In this document: piece after piece, positions 1 through 11,640 of the stretch
How positions within the stretch are numbered: the stretch's first letter is position 1
Layout of the letters: each line of letters begins with the position of its first letter
Assembly (NCBI GenBank): GCA_016758965.1
Contig: JAEPRB010000027.1
Span: 229,482 to 293,481, forward strand
Source: Circinella minor
Taxonomy: Eukaryota > Mucoromycota > Mucoromycetes > Mucorales > Lichtheimiaceae
Direction of reading: 5' to 3'
DNA length: 64,000 nucleotides
Notes under the pieces: generated by a model
Database searches by the model: none
What the model saw: the letters and a program-made list of their open reading frames with translations, nothing else
What the model was told of the DNA's origin: nothing
Program-made: the position numbers and the translations under genes

Positions 1-1455
1 TTTTGATAAGTGGAAAATGTGAGCTTTTTACTTTGTCTTCTTTATGGCTTGACAAAAAAGCATATTCACCAACATCTATTCCTTCGCAGAAAAGTCAAGT
101 TTTACTTGGTGGTTCTACGTTGTTTGTCTTCCACTAACTCAATATATCTTTTTTTATCATAAAATGAGAAAAAAAACATACTAACGATACTTACGCCGGG
201 GTAATACACTACATCTTCTTTCATTCGCAGCTGTTGTGTAATATTCTTTTAAAGATTTAATAAAAAAAAGGGCTTAGTTTTTTTCTGGGTACCCACATCG
301 AGTTCACTATTACATTCACACCCTTCTCCTATTATTGTTTTTATTGGTATATCATACATTCTGATGCAATGACTTCAAATAATGTTTTTAGAAGAAGTTA
401 TCATGATACTTTTGAAGTAATTTTTTTCTCTCTTTGTCATCATAAGTTGATGTGGTTAAAGTTTTTGCACTACACATAAACAACAATGAATCTTGGACTA
501 CGTATGTCCATCAAAGTAAATAATAATGACTTAAAGGAGGTAAATATGTTTTTTTTGTGAATCTTGACCAATCATCATGACATTGAATAAGTCGTCGTTC
601 AATTTTCTCTGTAAATCAAAAGAGGAAGACAAAAATAAATGAGACATGATAGTATATAATATTATAATTACCTATTTTTACCGTGTTACTAGGATGTATT
701 ACGAGAAAAAAAGTTGTCGATGTTCCGAAAATAACGAAAAGCTTATTTTTGACTTTTTTAGTATTATATGTTATTGCATAATATAAATACAATATTTATG
801 CATATATTTCTTATTTGCGTGACTAGATATATATACAAATAAATCTGATACCGTTATTTATTTACTGGTTGTATTATTGTAGCTTTGGTATCAATATTTT
901 GTTCAATCTGCGCAACAATGTAAATAAAAGAAAAAGATATGTACCGTTTTTCTTCAATAGTACGTAGGTCATATGGCGATAATAATTTAGAAATTATTAT
1001 AATACAAAGTTGCTGTTACACCATTGGTTACTGTCGATCATCACCATATTTATACATATTTAAATCAATTGAAAATAGTAAGAAGATTGTGGGGTTTGTC
1101 TGACGTCGATTCTTTGTAATCTAGATAATATTCCGTAGAGTCGGGATTGTGCACTTTGATCAACAGTAGTGATCTGTAACACAAAAATTCCTGTTCTCTT
1201 TATCACTTTCACACACACACGCACACAGCGTATATATATAATATACATATTATAAGTTGTTGCCACAATAGTTAAATTATTTTAAAATCCTTGACAGGTG
1301 ATGATGTAACACATGAATAACAAGAATTAGATGCTGATCGCTCCGGAAAATTACCAAGTATAGTGATGATCTGCAAAAAAGCAAAAATCTTGATTATACA
1401 TAACACACAATATGAATTTGTAATAGCACTAGTAGTACATGTTGTACACTATAAA

Positions 1456-1553
<98 letters not shown>

Positions 1554-4064
1554 GTATAAGCATTTGCGCAGCCATCGCCGGAAGCAACAAACAACCCGGG
1601 TGAATAACTTATGCGATAATTGTTATCTCCGAAAAATGATTAGCATCTTCTAATAATAAATTCTTTCTTTTATAAAAAAAAATGTTGTAAATAGTCTTGG
1701 TAATGAGCAGCCTTCTTACTTTAGTCATGATTCATTTATAATTAGTAGAGATGAAAAAAAATATACTAATGGTTATATGGTAATGATTTGTAATTTTTTA
1801 TAAGCTGTTCACACTTCTGTCATACAACAATATCTTATAGTCATCAATGAGAAACGCAGAGCCCCTCTCGGGGCAGGTATTCTTTCGTAGACATAATCTA
1901 CTTTTTATATTGTCATTTCCATAATGTTCATGACAAACGTTCATGGGAGTGTTATTGTTTTTCTATTATTATCTTTGTGATAGATATTGTGATAGATATT
2001 TCGTACAAAAAAGACATAAACTCACAGTTAACATATATCAGGCAGTTGATATACGTAAAACGAAAAATTAATAATCTTTTTATTAGTGTATCAGCAAGAG
2101 ACACTACAATATAATCTCAGTACGTATCAAAATTCCAAGAAAATATTACGGTCAATAAGATTACTTGCATACCTCCTGCAGTATGTGTTATAGATCCTTG
2201 TTGGCTCGTCAATTATCGAGAGCTCATCAATCCAACAAAAATTGTTGTTTTCGCACTCCTGAATTTAAATAAAATAATGTATTTTATTTTATGATTAGGG
2301 AACCTGATATGTTCAAAGTAATTAATAAATGATACAGAGTGTATAAAAGCTCTTTGATAAGGGAATATTTATCACAAGAAAGGGATAAATGAAATGTATC
2401 AAAATTGGATGTCTGGATGACATGTCTGGATCTAAACGGAGAACAGATCTTGAAATTTTTTTCCGCCTTCTCGTGTTATGTTCTCGTGGATACCTACAAA
2501 ATGTGGAGTTGTTATGGTGATATTTTCGGTCCCATGAAACGCTATATGAGATGTTGTCATGGCGATATTTGAAATAACATTTTTTTTACTTGAGGATTTA
2601 ACTTTCACTTATTAAAAAATATTAAAGAGGCAGGTGTTAACGAAATGTATACTTTGTTTGACAAGCTTATATTATAAAAAGCTATGTAAAACTTTTCAGG
2701 ATCACCATTCTAATTTTTTTCTTTCAAATATCGAGTTAATTGAAAAACATAATTTGGGAAACGTTAACTAATGAGTATCATAAATTCATATTGTTGACAC
2801 AAACTCGATCCTTATTACAAGATATGTAATTACATCTGTCTCTAGAAGGGGATCTGTGACGTATCAATAAGTTTAGAAACAGACATGTTCAGCAAGGCAA
2901 AAAGAGTGATTTTCTAGATGCTTTCATTGGGATATCAAGCGAAGTTACTCTATTATTATTAGTAGGTAGAGTACGTAATGAATTTTCAGTTGATTACCAA
3001 TTACATAACCTTTTGATAAAAGTATTTCTCATTAATCCATTTAAAAGTTGCCTATAGTCACAGGAAAAGACAAGCTACCAAAAGTTGGAACAGTTTTAGA
3101 CATGAGACACGTTCATATGATTACCTGATAGACCCCATATAGGCTCACTGATGATATTATTATTGATATAGTAGTGTCTTGGCAAATTTGATTCGCAAAA
3201 GCATGAATGGTTCACTTTAGATTTATGGTAAAACTTTCAATATTGAAATGATGTCACTTTGACCGTCATAGCGTAAAGATATACAATCGTCGAAAAGTTA
3301 AGTAATTGGTGTATATCTTTTTTTATTAAGTTTACAATCTTGTTATCTAATCAATGCCTAAGTATCTGTCTTATTTTCATTACGTATTCGAGTAGGCCAC
3401 TGACCATTTGCGAAGATTGCTTCACAAGACCGTATAGAATTGAACTCTGACTAGGTCGGTCGCATTAACAGCTGGAAAAACTTCCATGGGATGACTTATT
3501 AACTGTAGGTAATGCATTTCTTTAAAGCTGGTTTCTAACGATCCATGTTAGAACTGTTTGATACCCAGGAGCGTTGTAAAAGAACTTGCAGCAGCTTCCC
3601 TCGGTGAAGTCTATTTTGTTGGAAATCAAAGAAATAAAATAATAAATTTTGATGAGTTTCATGCAACTTGAAATTGTATTTTTTCGCTTCACCGTCCATA
3701 CGTTCCACAACGGCTCTTCTATTTAGTCTATGTGTGATTTGATTGGTTTTCTTCTGTCATCCAAAAAAAACTCAGCATCGTTTATAACACATGAAAAAAA
3801 CAAGTGTCCGCATCAAAACATTGGACATGTAGGAAACACATGAAAATAAAGAAAAATGGTTTTTTAACTTTGTACAAAAAAAGCCTTTCGCTTTTTTTTT
3901 TAATTATTATAAATATTTGAAATGATGAATGCCGAAAAGAAGAAGAGAGAATCTAACTACTATACAAACAAGAAAAAAAATAGGATGGGATTTGAGTATA
4001 ATATGGAATGTAAAAGTGATTATTCAAGTTTTATAATTTTGAAAAGTTTGGTTGATTAAACTTC
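1..4064. other. Gene-free AT-rich region at left edge
   Basis: About 4 kb without a convincing gene. Open frames here are short, and none joins to a plausible spliced model. It holds an (AAT)n microsatellite (listed separately), a small GC hairpin near 1860-1875 (GCCCC-TCTC-GGGGC) and a tandem 12-bp duplication near 1977-2000. A coding-looking stretch on the minus strand at about 3520-3780 resembles no family I recognise and may be an old transposon or gene fragment. The right end is the 3' flank of the ADP/ATP carrier gene. Confidence 0.7.
1457..1551. repeat. (AAT)n trinucleotide microsatellite
   Basis: An almost perfect run of about 31 AAT/TAA/ATA units. Read on the minus strand it gives a spurious poly-isoleucine open frame. 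It lies in gene-free sequence and is likely length-polymorphic. Confidence 0.97.
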
Positions 4065-5376
4065 TTAGAACTTCTTGCCGAAAAGAATTTCTTGAAGAGC
4101 ATCATAACCGGACAAGACACCAGCACCAGCGATGGCACGGAGAATGTTAGCACCAGCACCCTTGAACAAGGACTTGGTACCTTCCTTGGCAACGATTTCA
4201 CGGAAAGCGTGGAGGGAAGAATCGTACTTGACAGCGGCACCGGAAGTCATCATCATACGACGACGGATGGTGTCAATGGGGTAAGAAGCCAAACCAGCAC
4301 CAGTGGTGACAGCCCAACCGAGCAAGAAGGTAGCCAAGAAACTCTTTTGGAGGTTTTCGGGCAAAGCAGGCTTCAATGAATCGTACATACCGAAGTACAA
4401 ACCACGGTAGACAATAATACCAACACAAGAGATGGAGAAACCACGGTACAAACCAGCAACACCATCAGACTTCAAAGTCTTACGGTAGACATCAACCAAA
4501 CCATTGAATTGACGTTCACCTCCACCCTTGGAGGCCTTAGCATCGTTAGCCAAACGAGTACGGGCATAATCGAGAGAGTAAACGACTAGATTGTAAAAAA
4601 AAAAAATTAGTATGAGTAATTATTTCTTCTCGATCCTAAATCCACCAACCCATCAATTCTTTTTTTTTTGTTTATTATTTTTTTATCTCCACACTCCGCC
4701 CTTTTTTTCTTCGAAAAATAATGAAAGAAATCAATTTTATTTTGAAGAAATAACTTACAGAAAAGGGAAGAAGCACCAGCAGCACCACCGGAAGCCAAGT
4801 TACCGGCGAACCAGGCCCAGTAACCATCCTTCTTCTTATCCTTGTTGAACATACGCTTGAACTTATCCTTGAAAGCAAAGTTCAAAGCTTGGGTAGGGAA
4901 GTAACGGATGATGTTAGCGGTGTTACCACGCCAGAAAGAGACAACACCTTCTTCCTTCATGGTACGGGCGAAGCAGTCGCCAATACCCTTGTAAGGGGTA
5001 GCAAGACGACCTTGCTTGATCATTTCGTCTTGGTTTTGGATCAAAAGCTTGATACGTTCAATGGGGGCAGCAGCGGTCTTGGAGACAGCAGCAGAGACAC
5101 CTCCCATGAGGAAATCCTATAAACAAAAATCAAATAATTAAGATAAACATGAGTATAACATTAACAAATATAAAATCATCAATTGCTATCAACAAGGACT
5201 GTGTTATGCATGTGTGTTGCCAAACAAAAATTTTTGCTCTTTATTATCCATCATTTGAGACGAAATAAATAGGCACACACATATACCACAACCATAAAGA
5301 ATACAACGCAAAGTTTAAGAATTTGAAATAAATAACTTACCATGACGAATTGGTTTTGGCTCTTTTCGGCAGACAT
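4065..5376 (-). CDS. Mitochondrial ADP/ATP carrier (adenine nucleotide translocase)
   Basis: Exchanges cytosolic ADP for matrix ATP across the mitochondrial inner membrane. Three exons, 5341-5376, 4759-5116 and 4065-4585, joined by GT-AG introns, give 304 residues, the normal length. Exon 1 encodes only 12 residues, and the second junction splits a Phe codon. Visible are the three-fold mitochondrial carrier repeat, carrier signature pieces such as [12 protein letters not shown] and [11 protein letters not shown], and the RRRMMM hexapeptide, which separates ADP/ATP carriers from other family members. There is no cleavable presequence, as usual for carriers. A TATA box lies about 80 bp upstream of the ATG. 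It neighbours ornithine aminotransferase on the same strand; I infer no operon. Very secure family assignment; fungi often carry paralogues, so I give no number. Confidence 0.97.
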
Positions 5377-5451
5377 TTTTGTTAGTAGGGTGGAGTAGGG
5401 TGGAGACGAAGAAAGGAAGGAAAACAACAAGATGGTTCGCAACGGAGTTGG

Positions 5452-5461
5452 CCCTTTTATA
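5452..5461 (-). promoter_or_regulatory. TATA box of ADP/ATP carrier gene
   Basis: On the minus strand the sequence reads TATAAAAGGG, ending about 75 bp before the carrier ATG at 5376. The spacing and the match suit a strong constitutive promoter. Inference from sequence only. Confidence 0.6.
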
Positions 5462-5947
5462 CGATTCTTCTTTTTTCGAACGAAAGGGTCGGGGCGGATG
5501 ATCAACAAATTTTTTTGATTTCTTTGGTTAAATTTCAGCCAACGTTTTACGACTTCTTCCGCACTTGTTTCCGTTTTTCTTTTTATTTGATCGTTGGGTT
5601 TTGTAAAAGGTTAAAAAACAAAGGAAAGGATTATTATTTTATCCGTAATCTTCTTTTCAATTATTCTAATTATTATCTCCCAGCCTTAAAAGTTTTTGAT
5701 TCTTCCTTTTTTTTTTCCTACCTAAACATTATCTTTAAAATTTGAGTGGAGGAAACTGCCATATCATTTATTATTACAATTTTCTTTTGTTGGGAACAGA
5801 AAGAGGTAAAGAAATTATTACAAAAATTTTTTTACTACTACTGTTACTATTGATAAAGTGATGGATCGAGCCGTAAAAAGAAAGAGTTTTTTTTGCCCTT
5901 TTTTATCAACATTTTTGTTTGGGACACCGTTGTTGAAACTGGAACTA
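5462..5947. other. Intergenic: carrier promoter and OAT 3' flank
   Basis: About 0.5 kb of AT- and T-rich sequence between the carrier promoter and the stop codon of ornithine aminotransferase. The plus-strand open frame at 5515-5745 is low-complexity Phe/Tyr-rich sequence and not convincing. No other feature seen. Confidence 0.6.
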
Positions 5948-7634
5948 CTAAGCATCATTACCAGGAATATCCTCCTTTTTCATGTTCACAATGTCCTTTA
6001 ATGCTTGATCAATGATCTTGACTGAAAGTCGGATATCTTCTTCACTAATAACCAAAGGTGGAGCTAAACGAATAATATTGACATGCGTTGGCTTTGCAAG
6101 TAAACCTCGAGATTTAAGGAGTAAACAAAGTTCCCATGCTGTTCTTTCTGACTTGGTTTCATCAATAACAACAGCATTTAATAATCCACGACCACGAACT
6201 ATATAAAATATTTTTATAAAAATTAAGGGGGTTAGGATTATCTTCATGCATAAAAATTACATGTGTTAAAAAATATAAAGAAATACCTGTTTGTAACAAT
6301 GGACTTTCAATTTTGCGCAATTCACTTCTGAAAAGTTCGCCCAGTTTATCGGCTTTATTAACTAAGTCTTCTTCTTTAATAACTTCAAGAGCAGCCATAG
6401 CTACAGCAGAACCCAATGGATTACCACCATAAGTAGATCCATGTTCACCAGGCTTAATGGAAAGCATAACATCATGATCTGCTAATACTGCTGAAACAGG
6501 ATAGACACCACCTGACAATGCTTTACCGAGTAAAACCATATCTGGACGTACTTTGTCATGTTCCGAACAAAGCATTTTACCGGTACGAGCCAAACCAGTT
6601 TGGATTTCATCCGCAATTAACAATACATTATGTTTCTTGCAAAGGTCATAACATTCTTTCAAATAACCATCATCGGGTACCATAATGCTGTTTTGTTTGA
6701 AATGTCAGCTACCCTCATTTATATAGATCAACCCCCCCTTTTTTTTTCTCCCTAATTCATGCATTCATAAATACTGATGGTAATGAGAAGAAATAATAAA
6801 AAAAAGGAAGAACATTTCATTACCCTGCTTCACCTTGAATTGGTTCGACAAGAAATGCGGCTACATTTTCGCCTTCTTCTTCCAAGGCCGCCTTTAAATC
6901 TTCAGGATGATTGAATCGAATCAATTTACCAGATGAAGTATTAGGGCCCACCAAAGGTAAATAAGGGCCAAATCCACTATAAGAATCTGGATCTGTACTC
7001 ATACTAATAACACCTGTAGTACGACCATGGAAGTTGTTTTCGCAACTCAAAACAATAGCCTTGTTTTCTGGAATACCTTTTTTCAAGTAACCCCATTTAC
7101 GAGCTAATTTAATAGCGGTTTCAACAGCTTCAGCACCAGTATTAACAGGTAAAACCATATCATAGCCAAAGTATTCATGTATGTATTTAGCAAAAGCAGG
7201 AAATACATCATTATAGAATGCTCGGGAAGATAAGGTTAATTTAGAAGCTTGGTCGCATAACGCCTTAACAATCTTGGGATGACAATGACCTTGATTTACT
7301 GCAGAATAAGCAGATAAAAAATCTATATACTTGTTGCCTTCGGGATCCCATACCCATGCACCTTCACCCTTAGTGAAGACCACGGGAAGTGGATGATAGC
7401 TATTAAGTTTATTAAAGTTATTGAGAGAAAATTAATATATATATATATATATATATTGTTCTTCTTTTTTCTATGATACGGTCAAACTGGTATATCTTTA
7501 AAGAAGATGGATGTTGTATATTATCATTCAAAGGAATATATGTATATTCTTTATAAATAAACTTACTTGTGAGCACTATATTCATTTTCCCACTGGAGTG
7601 CTTCTGCGCTAGAGGATGCTGCTGTTTTTGCCAT
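5948..7634 (-). CDS. Ornithine aminotransferase
   Basis: PLP enzyme that transfers the delta-amino group of ornithine to 2-oxoglutarate, giving glutamate semialdehyde (arginine catabolism toward proline). Four exons, 7567-7634, 6824-7399, 6287-6687 and 5948-6198, give 431 residues, the family norm. Junctions restore conserved text: [12 protein letters not shown] across intron 1, [16 protein letters not shown] across intron 2 and [12 protein letters not shown] across intron 3. The class III aminotransferase core is complete, with ADEIQ (cofactor Asp about 241) and LLGKALSGG (Schiff-base Lys about 270). There is no mitochondrial presequence, which suits the cytosolic fungal (CAR2-type) enzyme. 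The start is the only upstream ATG that joins in phase. Introns hold a (TA)n run (near 7435-7455) and a C/T-rich run (near 6728-6750). High confidence. Confidence 0.97.
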
Positions 7635-8146
7635 AATTTTTGATATAAGAGAAGTTATAGAAAAGAGAAAGAGAGATTTTTACAGAAATAAACAAGAAGA
7701 AAAAGGAAAAAAAAAAGAAACAGAGCATATCATTTAAATATGCAACAACCGTTTTTCCCACGAATGACGAATGCCAACTTTCTGCTGATGCACTGGAACT
7801 CACCACGGGATACATATTACCTGATCTAGTAATTTTTTCTAGCTATTTTTATAATTTAAACTTTCTTTGTGTGGTGTGCGTGTGATATAATAATGGGTAT
7901 ATGTGCCTTGGATTCAATGTTCTTACTCAAACAAACAATTCATTTGCTTTCCCACTTCCCGACTGAGTCATCAATTTGATATATTAATAGTAGTAATAAT
8001 ACCATAGATTTGGATTTGTGTTACTGGGTCAACATTGAGAAAAAAAACCACATTAAACAATTTATTGTTGAATGAAATGTTAAAAGTTAACAATGTTCTT
8101 CAATATTTTTTTAAAAAAAAGAAATGGAGTCGAGAGAAAATGTCGT
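7635..8146. other. Intergenic between OAT and eS30 genes
   Basis: About 0.5 kb. It contains the presumed OAT promoter and 5' leader (A-rich around 7680-7720) and the eS30 3' flank. The minus-strand frame reaching back to 7815 is an in-frame extension without support. Nothing else seen. Confidence 0.6.
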
Positions 8147-8558
8147 TTAAGGACCTTGAGTAGGAGCAGGGTTCATCTTGCGCTTGCCACCGAAAGAAGT
8201 GGTGACATTGACGAAACGGCGGCTATTTTAATTATTAAAAAAAAAGTAAGTATACATACATACGCACACGCACACATAATTTTTCAACATTCTTGTTAAA
8301 ATAAATAAATAAATGCTTACTTATAGATTTGTCTCTTCTTAGCACGACCAGTCAAAGCCTTCTTCTTTTCTTGCTTAGCAACCTTAGGAGTTTGAGACTT
8401 GACCTTACCGGCACGGGCCAAAGAACCGTGAACTTTACCCTATTTAACATTATTTTCAATACACATGCGAAAATAATAGAGAATATTTATGGTTAATGAA
8501 TAATTCATTTAATGAATATTTATCAAAATTCAATGTTGAAAAAATCATTAGGTACCAT
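8147..8558 (-). CDS. 40S ribosomal protein eS30
   Basis: Small basic protein of the 40S subunit. Exons 8321-8439 and 8147-8222 encode conserved pieces such as [34 protein letters not shown] and [10 protein letters not shown]; the splice between them completes an Asn codon. Exon 2 begins exactly at the Gly after Met, so the initiator must come from an upstream exon. The nearest ATG directly followed by a GT donor is 8556-8558 (ATG|GTACCT), giving a start-codon-only exon and 65 residues. Yeast RPS30 genes also have an intron right after the ATG. No ubiquitin-like (FUBI) leader is visible, unlike animal FAU. The body is certain; the position of exon 1 is inferred. Confidence 0.93.
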
Positions 8559-10824
8559 TATTAATAAACTGAGGGAAAAAAAGAGGGTTCAAAAATTTTT
8601 GCGTACAATGTGTCCATATGCTCCGTCCTCTCTCACGTTATAAGCCACCACATCACTTTTTCAATTATAAAATAAAAAATTCAGACTGTTAACTTGTTGC
8701 CGGCAGCTTAGGAAGAAGTGGTTTCCTCTTTTTTTTTCAAGTATGTTTGCAAATAGACTTTGAAAGTTTGTACGAATACACAGGTTTTCTTAAGGAAGTT
8801 ATTTTTTGTGTATTGGTGTGGATCAAGTGCCGATTGTCCATACATATTTATCTAACTGGAAATGGTCTCAAGTGATATCATGATATTATTATAAAACTAA
8901 TTCTCATTTTTACATTCAAGGAACTTTAACTGATATAAATCGATAACCCATCATCGTATATTTTTAGCATACGATTTTTTTATTTCTCCAGTAGCCTAAT
9001 TTTTTGGTGGGTAATGTGAATAAGAGATTGTATCTTAATTTATCTCCACATCCATTTGCTGCCTTTAGTATATGGTATTAGTTTAATTTTAGCCGTACAT
9101 AAATCAAATATCAAATTTAATAAAATAATTTCTACTGATGATAAGTACATATTATAAGATATTTGAATATGATTGAAAATGATGCTCTATGGATAAGTTA
9201 CAAAAAAAATATAGTGCAACAAAACCAATGTAGCAACTTGGAAGCCATAATCTCGGTAACACATTCAAACCACAAAGCTCAAAATAATTTATCATCGATA
9301 ATGCCCGATAAAGATATTATCCTATTGGCGCCGTTTAATAATCCCAAATTCTTATCGAGGTTTGATTTACTTGCTCTTATCTTATTATATATATATAATT
9401 AGAATGAAAACGACAGATCACAAGGCTAATTAGAACTATATTATAGTAGATACTCGAAGGGTGGAATATATTTTGTAATCTTGCATTTTTAAATATCCTC
9501 AAGTATTATATAGAATCCACAAGGTGAAAACGTACTGATGCGTATAAATAGTCATTTTGTTAAGCGTCAATCACGGAGTGGTCTGTGATCATATGAGATA
9601 CTGTAAGATTTTATTCAATTACGTATCAATAATCACCATTTAACAAACAGCGGTAGATACGATATAACAAACATGTAATACGTATGCATCCTTTTTTAAT
9701 AATTAGGTGCAGAACTATTGGTTCTCGTAAAAAGTTTTATCATTTTAGGTTTGGTTTTATTTGAAAGTTTTGTAAATTAAAAAAAAAAAATTACAGTATC
9801 TCAAGATGTGTAATATACTTCGGTGAACATGTTTTTGCTCTCGGCATCAAGCGAAATAGTCGCATGATAATATTATTGCAGAATATAGTAGGACAACCTA
9901 TATGCAGAAAACTTTCACTGTTTTGAAAAAGATTAACTTTTGAGATTCAGTTTAAGCAATGTGAGAATATGCTGGAAGTTTAAACTATATTTAGCTAGAT
10001 TGCGTACAAAGGTAAAAGGTGAAACTGTGTTGGTATGATTCCAAAACAGGTTTGTGTTAATATCATAATTACCAAGTCTTGTTTCTATCCTATATGTTTT
10101 CTTATAGAACACTACATAATACAATAAATACAAAATGTAGTAAAATCATATAAATGCATATATTTTTTGTTCCTATTAATTATTTCAATTCCATTGATCA
10201 TATTAAGAATGGGAAAGTTTTATTATGTCATTTTTCCATTTCTTGATTTTCTTTGAAATTACTGAAGTGTAAAGTTAATGGATTTAAATTAATGAGGGTA
10301 CTATATTATATATACAACCGGTATGTGTGTACGATATATTAGTACGATATTATAACGTAAAAAAATAATTGATAAAGATGGGTCACTAAATTAAAACAGA
10401 ATGGTTTGCTGGAAATGGGATCATTCACTTTATCAATTACCATTTTTTCCTAGTCCGCAATACTAACGAATTCATTCAGATAATATATTCCTTTTTCCAA
10501 ATCTAATGTTTGTTTATAACACTTTTTTTCTATCATCATCATCATCATCTTAAAAATCATTATCACAGTCATTAATAGCTAGATTGAAAACTGTCACTGC
10601 TCTTTTCACGGTACGTTATAAAAGGCCGATTGGTACATACGTAATATTGAAAAAAAATATGCTCAGTTTGAGAAAAATGTATAACATGCTTCGGATATCG
10701 AAACATTCTCTTACATGTAATAATAAGCGATTAATTAGTATCATATCAATACCCAGTTTTTATTGCAGTGTCTAGAACTCTGTTACTATGAAAGATGTCG
10801 TTTGATAAAATATAGTAAACGTAG
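8559..10824. other. Gene-free AT-rich region
   Basis: About 2.3 kb with no gene I can support. The first 150 bp likely hold the eS30 promoter. Open frames at 9163-9402, 9933-10133 and 10584-10775 have AT-driven composition, no recognisable domain and no splice partners. A short CAT/ATC repeat lies near 10533-10552. Confidence 0.6.
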
Positions 10825-10826
10825 TA

Positions 10827-10985
10827 CAGTTGAACCCCATTTTTTGCACAGGTGAGATTTGGCTCGAAAGTAGTGGAAAAACTGGAGGTGTGCAAAAAGT
10901 GGAGTCGAAAACATAGTAAAATCAAAGTGGGACTGTGACCAAAAGGTGTGCAAAAATCGAGGGTGCAAAAAGCGGGGTTTTACTG
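10827..10985. mobile_element. MITE copy 1 (TA-inserting, Tc1/mariner- or pogo-like ends)
   Basis: A 159-bp non-coding element flanked by TA on both sides (10825-10826 and 10986-10987). Its ends are imperfect inverted repeats of about 24 bp: CAGTTGAACCCC... at the left and, read inward from the right, CAGTAAAACCCCG.... The inside is made of repeated GTGCAAAAA-type words. It matches copy 2 at 19080-19255 along almost its full length. TA target duplication and CAG-starting ends are typical of the Tc1/mariner/pogo superfamily; no transposase is encoded. Confidence 0.9.
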
Positions 10986-10997
10986 TAAATCTACTTA

Positions 10998-11330
10998 CAC
11001 CAAACCACCAGACTATCAAAACAACATCTACTCTCTTGCCACCACGTACACACCTTTTTGTCTATTTCAACCACTATCAACGACCCAATCTCCTATGTCC
11101 TCAATCGACTCCCAAAATCACCTCCCGCATCATTCAACAAACGGTTATACCTCAAAATTGTTTGGCCAAAACTGTGTTTCATCCTCCATCAACTACATCG
11201 TACTTGCAGACCCGAACAATATACTACACCATCACCACCAATAAATAACTTTGGTCAGCCATTACTTCAATGGATAGAACCACCAACCACACCTTCTGCA
11301 CCATCCATAAATTCATAAATTCATAAAACC

Positions 11331-11361
<31 letters not shown>

Positions 11362-11627
11362 AAGTGCTTCATTTTCATTTACCATGTTTCCACTCCCCCT
11401 AGTCTAGATGTCTCTTTTTCCTACTTTATTTATATTTTAGTAGTTCCCTATCTTAGTCTCCTTTTATAATTCTATATCCCCTATTTACCTTCGTTCCACC
11501 CCCACATTTTTCCTGCTGCCTAGCAGGTTTTTCAGTACCGAGCTTTGTTTGAACTGGCGAGAGCAATAAGCTGAAAACAGCGTGTGTTCATTTAATTTCG
11601 CCCTTAATAAAAATATATAATTTCAAC
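10998..11627 (+). mobile_element. 5'-truncated LINE (non-LTR retrotransposon) tail
   Basis: An open frame from 10998 to 11318 looks like the C-terminal part of LINE ORF2: a Cys/His cluster (LLSCHHVHTF) followed by NDPISYVLNRLPKS and IVWPKLCFILHQLH. It is followed by an A29 run (11331-11359), C/T-rich 3' UTR-like sequence and a small hairpin (CCTGC...GCAGG near 11511-11527). A perfect 13-bp direct repeat, GTAAATCTACTTA, brackets it (10985-10997 and 11628-11640), as expected of a target-site duplication. Only the last part of ORF2 is present. Family assignment is from motif memory; the bracketing repeat is seen directly. Confidence 0.72.
11331..11359. repeat. A29 homopolymer
   Basis: Uninterrupted run of 29 A inside the LINE 3' region. 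It is not at the inferred 3' end of the element, so it is either an internal A-tract that expanded or the tail of a shorter retroposed copy. Confidence 0.95.
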
Positions 11628-11640
11628 GTAAATCTACTTA

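Noticed and set aside
1394..1594. Minus-strand frame with a long poly-isoleucine run
   Set aside because: It is the translation of the (AAT)n microsatellite; no gene signals around it.
1855..1885. GC-rich hairpin as a structured RNA or tRNA
   Set aside because: Only a five-base-pair stem with a four-base loop; no tRNA arms or A/B boxes nearby.
10946..11318. Plus-strand frames starting at 10946 and 10948 read as a new gene
   Set aside because: They start inside the MITE and run into the LINE tail; they are chance frames across two mobile elements. The true LINE frame is the one open from 10998 to 11318.
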